A DNA stretch of 64,000 nucleotides from Bacteroidota bacterium (lineage in GTDB: Bacteria > Bacteroidota > Bacteroidia > Flavobacteriales > Flavobacteriaceae): the NCBI GenBank assembly GCA_027621175.1, contig JAQCCM010000007.1:1-64000 (forward strand). The letters are read 5' to 3'. Under the pieces are notes generated by a model that saw only the letters and a program-made list of their open reading frames with translations, had not been told where the DNA came from and searched no databases. Both the position numbers and the translations under genes were made by a program. Positions 39,719 to 49,848 of this stretch are shown piece after piece. How positions within the stretch are numbered: position 1 is the first letter of the stretch; each line of letters opens with the position of its first letter.

Positions 39719-40543
39719 ATGGAACCAAAAATTGCCATACAAGGAATCAGAGGCTCGTACCACCACGAGGTGGCCGCGCAGTTGTTTGGCACAGCCGTAG
39801 TATTAGACGAATGTTTGTCGTTCGATGCCTTGGTGGCTTCGGTTACTTTGGGTGCCGTTAGCCACGGCGTTATGGCACTTGAAAATTCCATCGCCGGTTC
39901 TATTATTCCCAACTATGCCCTTATAGACAAAAACGACTTGCACATTGTTGCCGAGGCGTATATCCGTATTGAGCATCAGCTTATGGCACTGCCAGGCACA
40001 AAAATTGAAGAACTCACAGAAGTGGCTTCGCATCCCATGGCGTTGTTGCAATGCAAAGATTTTTTTGCTACCCAACCGCACATCAAACTTATAGAAGATG
40101 CCGATACGGCGGAGGTTGCCCAACGCATTGCCGAAAAGCACATCAGCGGTTTGGGGGCTATCGCTTCCAAAACAGCTGCCCAGCTTTATGGCTTAGATAT
40201 TGTTGCGCCTAACATTCACAGCATTGCCAACAATGCCACACGCTTTGTGGTGGTCAAAACAGCAGCAAATACGTCTGAAGATATCAATAAGGCATCCATA
40301 AAATTTGTGTTAGATCACAAACGTGGAAGCTTGGCTGCGGTGCTTAATGTACTCAGCGATTGTAAGCTCAACCTAACTAAAATTCAGTCCATGCCTGTGG
40401 TGGAAACACCGTGGAAATACTCCTTTTTTGTAGATGTTACGTTTGATAAAGTAGCTTTTTACACCAAAGCGGTACAGCTATTGGAAATCATGACGGAATC
40501 GTTAAAAGTATTGGGAACCTATAAAAATCAACTGCACGCATGA
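39719..40543 (+). CDS. pheA: prephenate dehydratase
   Basis: IAIQGIRGSYHHEVAAQLF; ACT domain GSLAAVLNVLSDCKLNLTKIQSMPV. Confidence 0.94.
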   Translation: MEPKIAIQGIRGSYHHEVAAQLFGTAVVLDECLSFDALVASVTLGAVSHGVMALENSIAGSIIPNYALIDKNDLHIVAEAYIRIEHQLMALPGTKIEELTEVASHPMALLQCKDFFATQPHIKLIEDADTAEVAQRIAEKHISGLGAIASKTAAQLYGLDIVAPNIHSIANNATRFVVVKTAANTSEDINKASIKFVLDHKRGSLAAVLNVLSDCKLNLTKIQSMPVVETPWKYSFFVDVTFDKVAFYTKAVQLLEIMTESLKVLGTYKNQLHA

Positions 40544-41688
40544 AACCTGCCAATAGATTAAATAGCGTTCAAGAATACTACTTCTCTCGCAAGCTACGCG
40601 AAGTGCGTGGCCTTGTGGCACGAGGGAAGGACATCATCAATATGGGTATTGGAAGTCCAGACCTTGCGCCACCGCAAGAAGTAGTGGAGGCACTAACGCA
40701 AAGCCTGTCGCAACCCACAGCACACAAATACCAAAGCTACCAAGGTACGCCCGAGTTGCGTCAAGCCATTGCAAGCTACTACCAAACGTTTTTTGGTGTT
40801 TCGCTAAATCCCGAAAATGAAGTGCTTCCGCTCATGGGGTCTAAAGAAGGGATTATGCACGTGTCTATGGCGTTCCTAAACGAAGGCGATGGCGTTTTGA
40901 TTCCCAATCCGGGATACCCCACCTATGCTTCGGTTACGGAGTTGGTAGGTGCGCGCGCCGTTCCATATACATTAAGCACGGCTAACGATTGGTTGCCAAA
41001 TTTGGCGACGCTTGAAAAATTAGATTTGTCTGGCGTAAAATTGATGTGGATCAACTACCCACACATGCCTACAGGAGCAAAAGCCACCTTGGATATTTTC
41101 AAGGAACTAGTTGCCTTTGCGACCAAACACGATATTCTTATTATCAACGATAATCCGTATGCGCATATTCTTAGCGACACCCCGCTAAGTTTACTCGCTG
41201 TTGAAGGGGCAGATAAGGTTGCGTTGGAGTTTCAATCGATAAGCAAGGCGTACAATATGGCAGGCTGGCGCGTGGGAATGGTATGTGGAAATGCAGACCT
41301 AATCACACAGGTGTTAAAGGTAAAAAGCAATATGGACTCAGGGATGTTTTTTGGCATTCAGCAAGGCGCTATGGCAGCCTTAAACCAACGTTCAGATTGG
41401 TTTGCGCAAATAAATGACGTGTATCAAAAACGTCGTGAGTGGGTCTGGAAAATTGCAGATGCGCTGAATACCACCTACCAAAAAGATACCGCCGGTATGT
41501 TTGTTTGGGCAAAATTGCCCGAAGGCGCAGCAGACAGCGAAACCTATATCGATACCTTGTTGCACGAGCATGGTATTTTTATTGCACCCGGAACCATATT
41601 TGGTACGGCAGGCGAAGGCTATATTCGTTTTTCGCTTTGCGTTTCCGAAGAAAGAATTAAAGAAGCATTAAACCGAATTACGTTATGA
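40540..41688 (+). CDS. class I/II aminotransferase
   Basis: MGIGSPDLAPPQEVVEAL; SISKAYNMAGWRVGMVCGN. Confidence 0.93.
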   Translation: MKPANRLNSVQEYYFSRKLREVRGLVARGKDIINMGIGSPDLAPPQEVVEALTQSLSQPTAHKYQSYQGTPELRQAIASYYQTFFGVSLNPENEVLPLMGSKEGIMHVSMAFLNEGDGVLIPNPGYPTYASVTELVGARAVPYTLSTANDWLPNLATLEKLDLSGVKLMWINYPHMPTGAKATLDIFKELVAFATKHDILIINDNPYAHILSDTPLSLLAVEGADKVALEFQSISKAYNMAGWRVGMVCGNADLITQVLKVKSNMDSGMFFGIQQGAMAALNQRSDWFAQINDVYQKRREWVWKIADALNTTYQKDTAGMFVWAKLPEGAADSETYIDTLLHEHGIFIAPGTIFGTAGEGYIRFSLCVSEERIKEALNRITL

Positions 41689-42530
41689 AAGTCAGTTTTG
41701 TAGGGATCGGATTAATGAACGGGTCGCTTTCGTTGGATTTACAACGCCTTTACCCAAGCGTGATTTTGGAAGGTGTCAGCCGAAAAGAGACCACACTTGA
41801 CCGTGCTATGGCGCTCGGGCTTATTCATCAAAAAGGCACATTAGACAGCATAGACAATGCTGATATGGTGTTTGTTTCCGTTCCCGTAGAGGCAATTGCA
41901 AAGCTGCTTCCGCAAATTTTGAATAAAGTAGGCAAGAACACTTTGGTGGTGGATTTTGGATCGACCAAAGCGGCTATATGCGAAGCGGTAGCCACACACC
42001 CAAAACGCGATCAGTTTTTGGCAGCTCACCCCATTGCGGGTACTGAATTTTCAGGCCCCGATGCGGCTATTTCAAATTTGTATGACGGTAAGACGATGAT
42101 GCTTTGCGAAGCAACACGCACTCGTCCAGATTTGTTACAACGTGCCGAAAATCTTTTAAAAGAACTCAATATGGTGGTGCGTCATATGGACCCCGTTGCG
42201 CACGATAGGCACATTGCCTATGTATCGCATTTGTCGCACATCACCTCATTTATGCTTGGAAAAACCGTCTTGGAAAAAGAAACCGACGAGCAAAACATCT
42301 TTGATATGGCAGGTAGTGGATTTGCCTCTACGGTACGCCTTGCTAAAAGTTCACCAGAAATGTGGATGCCCATTTTTTTACAAAACAAGGGTAACGTTTT
42401 GGAAACACTAAATGAGTACATTTCCAACCTGAATGCCTTCAAAGAAAAACTTGAAGCAGAAGCAGTGGACGAGCTGCTTGCCGAAATGAAAGATATTAAT
42501 AAAATAAAATCAATCTTAAAACACAATTAA
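41685..42530 (+). CDS. tyrA: prephenate dehydrogenase
   Basis: VGIGLMNGSLSLDL; AAHPIAGTEFSGPDAA; YVSHLSHITSFMLG. Confidence 0.92.
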   Translation: MKVSFVGIGLMNGSLSLDLQRLYPSVILEGVSRKETTLDRAMALGLIHQKGTLDSIDNADMVFVSVPVEAIAKLLPQILNKVGKNTLVVDFGSTKAAICEAVATHPKRDQFLAAHPIAGTEFSGPDAAISNLYDGKTMMLCEATRTRPDLLQRAENLLKELNMVVRHMDPVAHDRHIAYVSHLSHITSFMLGKTVLEKETDEQNIFDMAGSGFASTVRLAKSSPEMWMPIFLQNKGNVLETLNEYISNLNAFKEKLEAEAVDELLAEMKDINKIKSILKHN

Positions 42531-42538
42531 ATATAACC

Positions 42539-43621
42539 ATGGAGAATAACCCAAAAATGCGCCAATGGCTCAATGACTTTGAGCTTGATCATCCGCTCGT
42601 AATTGCAGGACCTTGTAGCGCTGAAACTGAAGAACAAGTGCTAAAAATTGCACACCAACTTAAAGATACAGACGTTACTGCTTTTCGCGCAGGCATTTGG
42701 AAGCCAAGAACCCGACCCGGAAACTTTGAAGGTGTTGGTGCTATCGGACTAAAATGGCTACAACGTGTAAAGGAAGAAACAGGAATGCTTACTTGTACGG
42801 AAGTTGCCAACCGTGCGCACGTACAACTGGCGTTAGAGCATGATATTGATATCCTATGGATTGGCGCACGCTCAACGGTTAGCCCGTTTATTGTGCAAGA
42901 AATTGCCGATGCGCTTGAGGGTACAGATAAAATTGTATTGGTCAAAAACCCTGTAAACCCAGACTTGTCTTTATGGCTAGGTGGGATTGAGCGTTTATAC
43001 ACCGCCAACATCAAAAATCTTGGAGTTATTCACAGAGGATTCTCTGCTTATGAGAAAACAAAATACCGCAACAATCCAGAGTGGCAAATCGTAGTGGAAC
43101 TGCAAAACCGTTTCCCTGATTTACCGCTTATTTGTGATCCGTCGCATATTGCCGGCCGTCGTGATATCCTTCAAGACATTTGCCAAACCGCATTGGATTT
43201 GAACTTTGATGGATTGATGGTAGAAACACACTGGGATCCGGACAATGCATGGAGTGATGCTGCACAGCAAATCACACCAGACACCTTGGTTAAAATGATG
43301 GAAGACTTGAAAATCCGCAAAGAAACCGATGACGATGCCGATTACAAAAACAAACTCAACACATTACGTACGCAAATTGACGTTATCGATGCAGGTTTGT
43401 TGGAAAGCTTAAGTAAGCGTATGAAAATCGCGAATGAAATTGGGGAACTTAAAAAGGCTCACAACGTGGCGGTATTACAATCGAAGCGTTGGAATGAAAT
43501 TTTGGGTAAAATGATTTTAGATGGCGATGAAAAAGGACTTAGTGAAGAATTTATCCTTAGAATCTTTAAGGCCATTCACCAAGAATCAATCAATCACCAA
43601 GACCAGATAATTAACGGTTAA
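42539..43621 (+). CDS. bifunctional DAHP synthase/chorismate mutase
   Basis: VIAGPCSAETEEQVL; RAGIWKPRTRPGNFEG; C-terminal chorismate mutase LRTQIDVIDAGLLESLSKRMKIANEIGELK. Confidence 0.95.
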   Translation: MENNPKMRQWLNDFELDHPLVIAGPCSAETEEQVLKIAHQLKDTDVTAFRAGIWKPRTRPGNFEGVGAIGLKWLQRVKEETGMLTCTEVANRAHVQLALEHDIDILWIGARSTVSPFIVQEIADALEGTDKIVLVKNPVNPDLSLWLGGIERLYTANIKNLGVIHRGFSAYEKTKYRNNPEWQIVVELQNRFPDLPLICDPSHIAGRRDILQDICQTALDLNFDGLMVETHWDPDNAWSDAAQQITPDTLVKMMEDLKIRKETDDDADYKNKLNTLRTQIDVIDAGLLESLSKRMKIANEIGELKKAHNVAVLQSKRWNEILGKMILDGDEKGLSEEFILRIFKAIHQESINHQDQIING

Positions 43622-43655
43622 TGCGTATAAACCAAAAATCCGTTAATTTGGCTGT

Positions 43656-44603
43656 ATGACAGGAGTCGTGTACAAATCAACGGGTAGCTGGTATCATATA
43701 AAAGATGCCGACGGGGAACTTGTTCCCTGTCGCATCAAAGGTAAGTTCCGTATTGAAGGACTCACAAGTACCAATCCTGTTGCCGTGGGCGATGTTGTTG
43801 ACGCTACCATTAAAGACACGCAAGACGGTGCACAAGGGGTGATTACCAATATTCACGAGCGTAAGAATTATATCGTGCGCAAATCCGTGAACCTGTCCAA
43901 GCAAATACATATCATTGCAGCCAATATCGACTGCGCATTTTTGCTGGTTACCCTCAACAATCCTGTAACCTATCCTGCCTTTATAGATCGTTTTTTGGCT
44001 ACTGCCGAAGCCTATGAAATTGAAACAATATTGTTGTTCAACAAGGAAGACACCTACAGCGATGATGAGTCAAAACAAATTCAGGCGTTAAAAGAAATGT
44101 ATGCCTCTATTGGTTATACCTGTTTGGAAATTTCTGCGTTAAACGGGAACAATTTAGACAGCGTTAAGGACTGGATGAAAGGAAAAACCTGTATGCTTTC
44201 GGGGCATAGCGGCGTGGGAAAATCTACGCTCATCAACAGCTTAGCACCAGGGCTAAATATCAAAACAGCAGAAATCTCTGCGCAACACGCTCAAGGGCAG
44301 CATACCACCACTTTTGCTGAAATGCACGATTTGGATTTTGGTGCGCGAATAGTTGACACACCGGGTATTCGTGGTTTTGGAATAGTCAATATGGAACAAG
44401 AAGAAATTGGTGATTATTTCCGTGAATTTTTTGAGCGTAAAGAAAGCTGTAAGTTTAACAACTGCCTTCATCTTGAAGAGCCTAAATGTGCCATTAAAGC
44501 AGCGGTAGCATCGGGTGAAATTGCCGCTTCTCGTTACAAAAGCTATGCGCAGATAATGGCAGGTGATGAGGCGCAGTATCGTACAGATTTTTGGGACGTA
44601 TGA
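43656..44603 (+). CDS. rsgA: small ribosomal subunit biogenesis GTPase RsgA
   Basis: GHSGVGKSTLINSL; IVDTPGIRGFGI; Zn site CKFNNCLHLEEPKC. Confidence 0.95.
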   Translation: MTGVVYKSTGSWYHIKDADGELVPCRIKGKFRIEGLTSTNPVAVGDVVDATIKDTQDGAQGVITNIHERKNYIVRKSVNLSKQIHIIAANIDCAFLLVTLNNPVTYPAFIDRFLATAEAYEIETILLFNKEDTYSDDESKQIQALKEMYASIGYTCLEISALNGNNLDSVKDWMKGKTCMLSGHSGVGKSTLINSLAPGLNIKTAEISAQHAQGQHTTTFAEMHDLDFGARIVDTPGIRGFGIVNMEQEEIGDYFREFFERKESCKFNNCLHLEEPKCAIKAAVASGEIAASRYKSYAQIMAGDEAQYRTDFWDV

Positions 44604-45055
44604 GAGCTGTATTACAACGTGTTTCAGAAGCACAAGTTACCGCAAATCGAACGCATGTGCAGCGTATTGGCAACGGACTTGTTGTGTTGCTGGGCATTAC
44701 TCACACAGACCTTGCCGAAGATGTAGATTGGCTTATTCAAAAAATAGTCAATATGCGCATATTTAACGATGAAAATGGTGTGATGAACAAAAGCGTTCTT
44801 GAGATTGGCGGAGAGCTGCTCGTGGTAAGTCAGTTCACCCTTTTTGCACAAACCAAAAAAGGAAATAGACCCTCGTATAGCGAAGCGGCAAAGCACGATA
44901 TTGCAGTGCCTTTGTATGACATGTTTTTAGAAAAAGCCACTTTGACCATGGGAAAACCCGTACAGTGCGGTATTTTTGGTGCAGACATGCAAATCGATTT
45001 GGTAAACGATGGTCCCGTGACGATTATCATGGATTCAAAAAATAGAGATTTATGA
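44600..45055 (+). CDS. dtd: D-aminoacyl-tRNA deacylase
   Basis: MRAVLQRVSEAQVT; VVSQFTLFAQTKKGNRPSY. Confidence 0.95.
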   Translation: MRAVLQRVSEAQVTANRTHVQRIGNGLVVLLGITHTDLAEDVDWLIQKIVNMRIFNDENGVMNKSVLEIGGELLVVSQFTLFAQTKKGNRPSYSEAAKHDIAVPLYDMFLEKATLTMGKPVQCGIFGADMQIDLVNDGPVTIIMDSKNRDL

Positions 45056-45381
45056 ACATTCAAGATGCACAAAAAGCGGTAGATGCTTGGATTAAAACCC
45101 ATGGCGTACGTTATTTCAACGAACTCACCAATATGGCACAGCTTACCGAGGAGGTTGGAGAAGTTGCCCGTATTATTGCACGCAGATATGGCGAGCAATC
45201 CGAAAAAGAAAGCGACAAAGCCAAAGACCTTGGCGAAGAATTGGCCGATGTGCTTTTTGTGTTATTGTGTTTAGCAAACCAAACCGATACCGATTTACAA
45301 GCAGCTTTTGATCGCAAATTGGAAATCAAAACCCAACGTGACCACGAGCGTCATCATAACAATCCAAAACTTCGTTCATGA
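45052..45381 (+). CDS. MazG-like nucleotide pyrophosphohydrolase
   Basis: QLTEEVGEVARIIARRYGEQ; LGEELADVLFVLLCLANQ. Confidence 0.9.
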   Translation: MNIQDAQKAVDAWIKTHGVRYFNELTNMAQLTEEVGEVARIIARRYGEQSEKESDKAKDLGEELADVLFVLLCLANQTDTDLQAAFDRKLEIKTQRDHERHHNNPKLRS

Positions 45382-46598
45382 GTACCTTGCGCCTAACGCA
45401 TCCATCGCAACAACTTGCGGGAAACTGTACCATTACAGGATCAAAAAGTGAGTCAAACCGCTTGCTTATCCTCCAAGCATTGTTTCCAGCATTGGAGCTT
45501 CAAAACCTATCAAACTCAGATGACACGCAAGCCATGGCGCGCGGCTTATCATCTACAGCGGAAACAATTGATATTGGCCATGCAGGAACTACTATGCGTT
45601 TTTTAACCTCGTATTTTGCGACTACACCAGGTACCGAAAAGATTTTAACAGGCTCAAAGCGCATGCAAGAACGTCCTATCAAAATTTTAGTTGACGCATT
45701 GCGCGCCATTGGCGCTGATATTGAATATGTCAAAAATGAAGGCTATCCGCCTTTGCGCATTTCAGGCAAAAAAATCACAGTTGATCGCGTTGAATTGGCT
45801 GCTAATGTGAGTAGCCAATACATTACCTCTTTGATGCTTATCGCACCCAAATTACCAAAAGGATTAACAATTCATTTAGTGGGTGAGATTACATCTATTC
45901 CATACATCAACATGACGTGTTCGTTGTTGCAGAAAGTGGGGGTTCAGGCAACATTTGAAGGGCAAACCATTCAGGTTTTTCCGCAAGAAAAAATTATGCC
46001 CAAAAAAGTTGAGGTGGAGTCCGATTGGAGTTCAGCGTCTTATCATTTCAGTATGGCTGCTTTGGCAGACAATGCCCAGATTTCCATAAAAAATTACATT
46101 TCTGACAGCTTGCAAGGCGATAGTGTTTTGGTAGAAATCTATAAGCAGATGGGGGTATCCTCGAGTTTTGATGGCAATACGTTACATTTAAAAAACAACG
46201 CCGAAGTGCAATCCCACATAACACTTGACTTGGTTAAAGCACCCGATATTGCGCAAACCATTGCGGTAACATGTTTTGGATTGGGCATTTCTTGCGATTT
46301 AACAGGTTTACATACGCTGAAAATTAAGGAAACAGACCGTTTGGTAGCACTTGACACAGAACTTAGCAAGTTGGGCGCAGACATTCGTGTAACCAACGAT
46401 TCTTTACATCTGGCAGCACGTAAAAAACCAATTAACGAAAATGTCGCCATTGACACCTACCACGATCACCGAATGGCTATGGCATTTGCCCCTTTGGGAA
46501 TCAAGGTGCCTATTTACATAAATGAAGCTGATGTAGTAAGTAAATCGTACCCCACTTTTTGGAATGATCTTCGTAGTTTGGGTTTTTCTATTATTTAA
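45378..46598 (+). CDS. aroA: 3-phosphoshikimate 1-carboxyvinyltransferase
   Basis: GSKSESNRLLILQALFP; DIGHAGTTMRFLTSYFA; DTYHDHRMAMAFAPL. Confidence 0.95.
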   Translation: MSTLRLTHPSQQLAGNCTITGSKSESNRLLILQALFPALELQNLSNSDDTQAMARGLSSTAETIDIGHAGTTMRFLTSYFATTPGTEKILTGSKRMQERPIKILVDALRAIGADIEYVKNEGYPPLRISGKKITVDRVELAANVSSQYITSLMLIAPKLPKGLTIHLVGEITSIPYINMTCSLLQKVGVQATFEGQTIQVFPQEKIMPKKVEVESDWSSASYHFSMAALADNAQISIKNYISDSLQGDSVLVEIYKQMGVSSSFDGNTLHLKNNAEVQSHITLDLVKAPDIAQTIAVTCFGLGISCDLTGLHTLKIKETDRLVALDTELSKLGADIRVTNDSLHLAARKKPINENVAIDTYHDHRMAMAFAPLGIKVPIYINEADVVSKSYPTFWNDLRSLGFSII

Positions 46599-46670
46599 AT
46601 TAAATAAAAAGGCAAAAACCTTGACAACCCCCCTATGCAGATAGTATATTTGCGCCTTTGCAAATACTAT

Positions 46671-47720
46671 ATGAAACTCTCACACTTTAATTTTAAGCTC
46701 CCCGAAGACCTATTAGCCGAAAACCCAGCTGAACACCGCGACGAGTCCAAGCTTATGGTGTTGCACCGCGAAACGCAAACCATTGAGCATAAGCAGTTCA
46801 AAGACATCACAGATTATTTTGATGAAGGTGATGTGATGGTGCTGAACAACACCAAGGTTTTTCCTGCACGATTGATTGGTAATAAAGAAAAAACAAGAGC
46901 TAAAATTGAGGTTTTTTTACTTAGAGAATTAAACAAAGAACAACGTCTTTGGGATGTGTTGGTTGACCCAGCACGTAAAATTCGAATTGGAAATAAATTG
47001 TACTTTGGTAATGATGAAACTCTTGTTGCGGAGGTTATTGATAACACGACGTCTAGAGGGCGAACATTACGTTTCCTGTTTGATGGTAGTTATGATGAAT
47101 TCCGTGCTAAATTGAAAAAATTAGGACAAACGCCACTTCCTAAATACATTAAAAGAGCAGAAGAAAGTTTTGACCGCGAACGTTATCAAACCATTTATGC
47201 CAAACACGAAGGAGCAGTAGCGGCTCCTACAGCTGGTCTTCACTTCTCAAAACACGTGTTAAAGCGCCTTGAAATCAAGGGGGTTGATTTGGCAGAAATA
47301 ACCCTTCACGTTGGTTTAGGAACCTTTAATCCAGTTGAAGTGGAGGATTTGTCCAAACACAAAATGGATTCCGAAGAGTTAATAATTGATGCCAATGCTG
47401 CGGCAATTGTAAACCGTGCTAAAGCATCTGGTAATCGTGTGTGTGCTATTGGAACTACTTCCATGCGCGCTGTTGAAACTTCTGTTTCGTCCAGTAATAT
47501 GCTAAATCCATATCAGGGATGGACCCATAAATTTATCTTCCCTCCGTATGATTTTAAAATTGGAGATGCATTAGTGACCAATTTTCATTTACCTAAATCT
47601 ACGTTACTCATGATGGTTTCAGCTTTTGCGGGTCATGATTTTATCAAAAAAGCCTATGAAGAGGCGATAAGCCATAAGTATCGTTTTTACTCCTACGGAG
47701 ATGCAATGCTTATTTTATAA
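46671..47720 (+). CDS. queA: S-adenosylmethionine:tRNA ribosyltransferase-isomerase
   Basis: [44 protein letters not shown]. Confidence 0.96.
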   Translation: MKLSHFNFKLPEDLLAENPAEHRDESKLMVLHRETQTIEHKQFKDITDYFDEGDVMVLNNTKVFPARLIGNKEKTRAKIEVFLLRELNKEQRLWDVLVDPARKIRIGNKLYFGNDETLVAEVIDNTTSRGRTLRFLFDGSYDEFRAKLKKLGQTPLPKYIKRAEESFDRERYQTIYAKHEGAVAAPTAGLHFSKHVLKRLEIKGVDLAEITLHVGLGTFNPVEVEDLSKHKMDSEELIIDANAAAIVNRAKASGNRVCAIGTTSMRAVETSVSSSNMLNPYQGWTHKFIFPPYDFKIGDALVTNFHLPKSTLLMMVSAFAGHDFIKKAYEEAISHKYRFYSYGDAMLIL

Positions 47721-47726
47721 GCGTTT

Positions 47727-48773
47727 ATGAGCGACGTTCGGAAAGATATTCGCCGGCGTAGCAAAGAAGAACTTCGTTCTTTTTTTGTGCAACATGGAGC
47801 ACCTGCTTTTCATGGGAATCAAGTATATGAGTGGTTGTGGCAAAAAGCCCTTACGGATTTTGCACAAATGACCAACCTTTCCAAGGCGCATCGCGCGTTG
47901 CTTTCAGAGCACTTCAATATCAATCACACCGATATTGCGCAAGTACAAAAAAGCGACGACGGCACCATGAAAAATGCCGTTCGGCTACATGACGGTAAAG
48001 TGGTAGAGTCTGTTTTAATCCCTACAGAAACACGCTCAACAGCTTGTGTTTCTAGTCAAGTCGGATGCAGTTTAGACTGTTCGTTTTGCGCTACGGCACA
48101 GCTAAAACGTATGCGTAACCTAAATCCAGATGAGATTTTTGACCAAGTTGCTACGCTCAATAGGCAAAGTTTGGAACACTTTAGTAGGCCATTGTCTAAC
48201 ATTGTTTTTATGGGAATGGGCGAACCCATGATGAACTATCCCAATGTGATAAAAGCCATTGAAAAAATTACTAGTCCAGAAGGAATGGGTATGTCACCCC
48301 GACGCATTACCGTTTCCACTTCAGGAATTCCGAAGATGATTGTAAAAATGGCGGATGAACACCCGAGGTTTAAACTTGCTGTATCGCTGCATAGCGCCGT
48401 AGAAGAAACTCGAAATAAAATCATGCCTTTTAGCACAAACTTTCCACTTGTAGCTTTGAAAGATTCCATTCAGTACTGGTATTCCAAAACCAAAGAGCGC
48501 GTAACCTATGAATATGTGGTATGGAAAAACATCAATGATACCGCAGACGAGGTAAAAGCTTTAGTACGCTTTTGTAAGCATACACCGTCAAAAGTAAATT
48601 TAATAGAATATAACCCCGTAGGAAATAATGCATTTGAACAAGCACATGATGACGCTATCGAACTGTATGTTTCCGAACTTTCCAAACATCAGATTCCAGT
48701 CACGATTCGTCGTTCGCGCGGTAAAGATATTGATGCAGCTTGTGGTCAATTGGCAAATAAATCAACCCTCTAA
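47727..48773 (+). CDS. rlmN: 23S rRNA (adenine2503-C2)-methyltransferase
   Basis: ACVSSQVGCSLDCSFCATAQLKRMRNL; FMGMGEPMMNYPNV. Confidence 0.96.
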   Translation: MSDVRKDIRRRSKEELRSFFVQHGAPAFHGNQVYEWLWQKALTDFAQMTNLSKAHRALLSEHFNINHTDIAQVQKSDDGTMKNAVRLHDGKVVESVLIPTETRSTACVSSQVGCSLDCSFCATAQLKRMRNLNPDEIFDQVATLNRQSLEHFSRPLSNIVFMGMGEPMMNYPNVIKAIEKITSPEGMGMSPRRITVSTSGIPKMIVKMADEHPRFKLAVSLHSAVEETRNKIMPFSTNFPLVALKDSIQYWYSKTKERVTYEYVVWKNINDTADEVKALVRFCKHTPSKVNLIEYNPVGNNAFEQAHDDAIELYVSELSKHQIPVTIRRSRGKDIDAACGQLANKSTL

Positions 48774-48832
48774 TATTCAAAATCAGCGATTTGGCGTTTA
48801 ACTAATGCGTGAAGTCGTATCTTTATACCCCA

Positions 48833-49810
48833 ATGAAAATTGTAGAACAACTAAAACAGCCAATAGCTATTGAAATGGAACGCTTCGAGGAGAAGTTTTC
48901 CGCGGCTATGCGTTCTCAAGTAGCACTTCTCAATCGAATCACCTATTACATTGTAAACAGAAAGGGAAAGCAGATGCGTCCCATGTTTGTTTTTTTGGTG
49001 GCAAAAATGTTGGGTAAGAATGAAGTTAACGAAAGAAGCTATCGTGCGGCTTCTGTAATCGAGCTTATTCATACCGCTACACTTGTACACGACGACGTAG
49101 TGGACGAAAGCTACCAACGGCGTGGTTTCTTTTCTATCAATGCACTATGGAAAAATAAAATTGCTGTTTTGGTTGGCGATTATCTGCTGTCTAAAGGATT
49201 GCTTCTTTGTATAGATCACAAAGACTTTGATTTACTTGAAATTATTTCCGTTGCCGTTCGTGAAATGAGCGAAGGTGAACTTTTACAAATCGAAAAAACG
49301 CGCCGGTTAGATATTGACGAGGCGGTTTACTATGAAATCATCAGACAAAAAACAGCTACGCTTATTGCGTCTTGTTGTGCTTTGGGAGCAGCATCGGTGC
49401 ATGCTAGCGAAGAGAGCGTAGCTCAAATGCGATCCTTTGGAGAAAATATAGGCATGGCATTCCAAATTAAGGATGACTTGTTTGATTACGGCGAAACCAA
49501 AATTGGGAAGCCTACGGGAATTGATATTAGGGAAAAGAAGATGACGCTGCCGCTTATTCATGTGTTGAATAAAGTGAGTGACAAAGAAAAAAAGTGGCTG
49601 ACGGAATCGGTTCGTCATTATAATAAAGATAAAAAACGGGTAAAAGCTGTTATTGCTTTCGTAAAAAAGCATGGCGGATTGGACTATGCAACAGAGCAAA
49701 TGCACGCCTTTAAAGACAAGGCATTGGAACAATTGCATACCTTTCCACAAAACGAATTCAGAGTTGTACTAGAAGAAATGGTGTGTTATGTAATTGAGCG
49801 GAAGAAATAA
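48833..49810 (+). CDS. polyprenyl synthetase
   Basis: IELIHTATLVHDDVVDESYQRRG; GMAFQIKDDLFDYGE. Confidence 0.94.
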   Translation: MKIVEQLKQPIAIEMERFEEKFSAAMRSQVALLNRITYYIVNRKGKQMRPMFVFLVAKMLGKNEVNERSYRAASVIELIHTATLVHDDVVDESYQRRGFFSINALWKNKIAVLVGDYLLSKGLLLCIDHKDFDLLEIISVAVREMSEGELLQIEKTRRLDIDEAVYYEIIRQKTATLIASCCALGAASVHASEESVAQMRSFGENIGMAFQIKDDLFDYGETKIGKPTGIDIREKKMTLPLIHVLNKVSDKEKKWLTESVRHYNKDKKRVKAVIAFVKKHGGLDYATEQMHAFKDKALEQLHTFPQNEFRVVLEEMVCYVIERKK

Positions 49811-49848
49811 CTTCAGCGAAATCCGTATTTTAGAGATTATTTTTAGTT

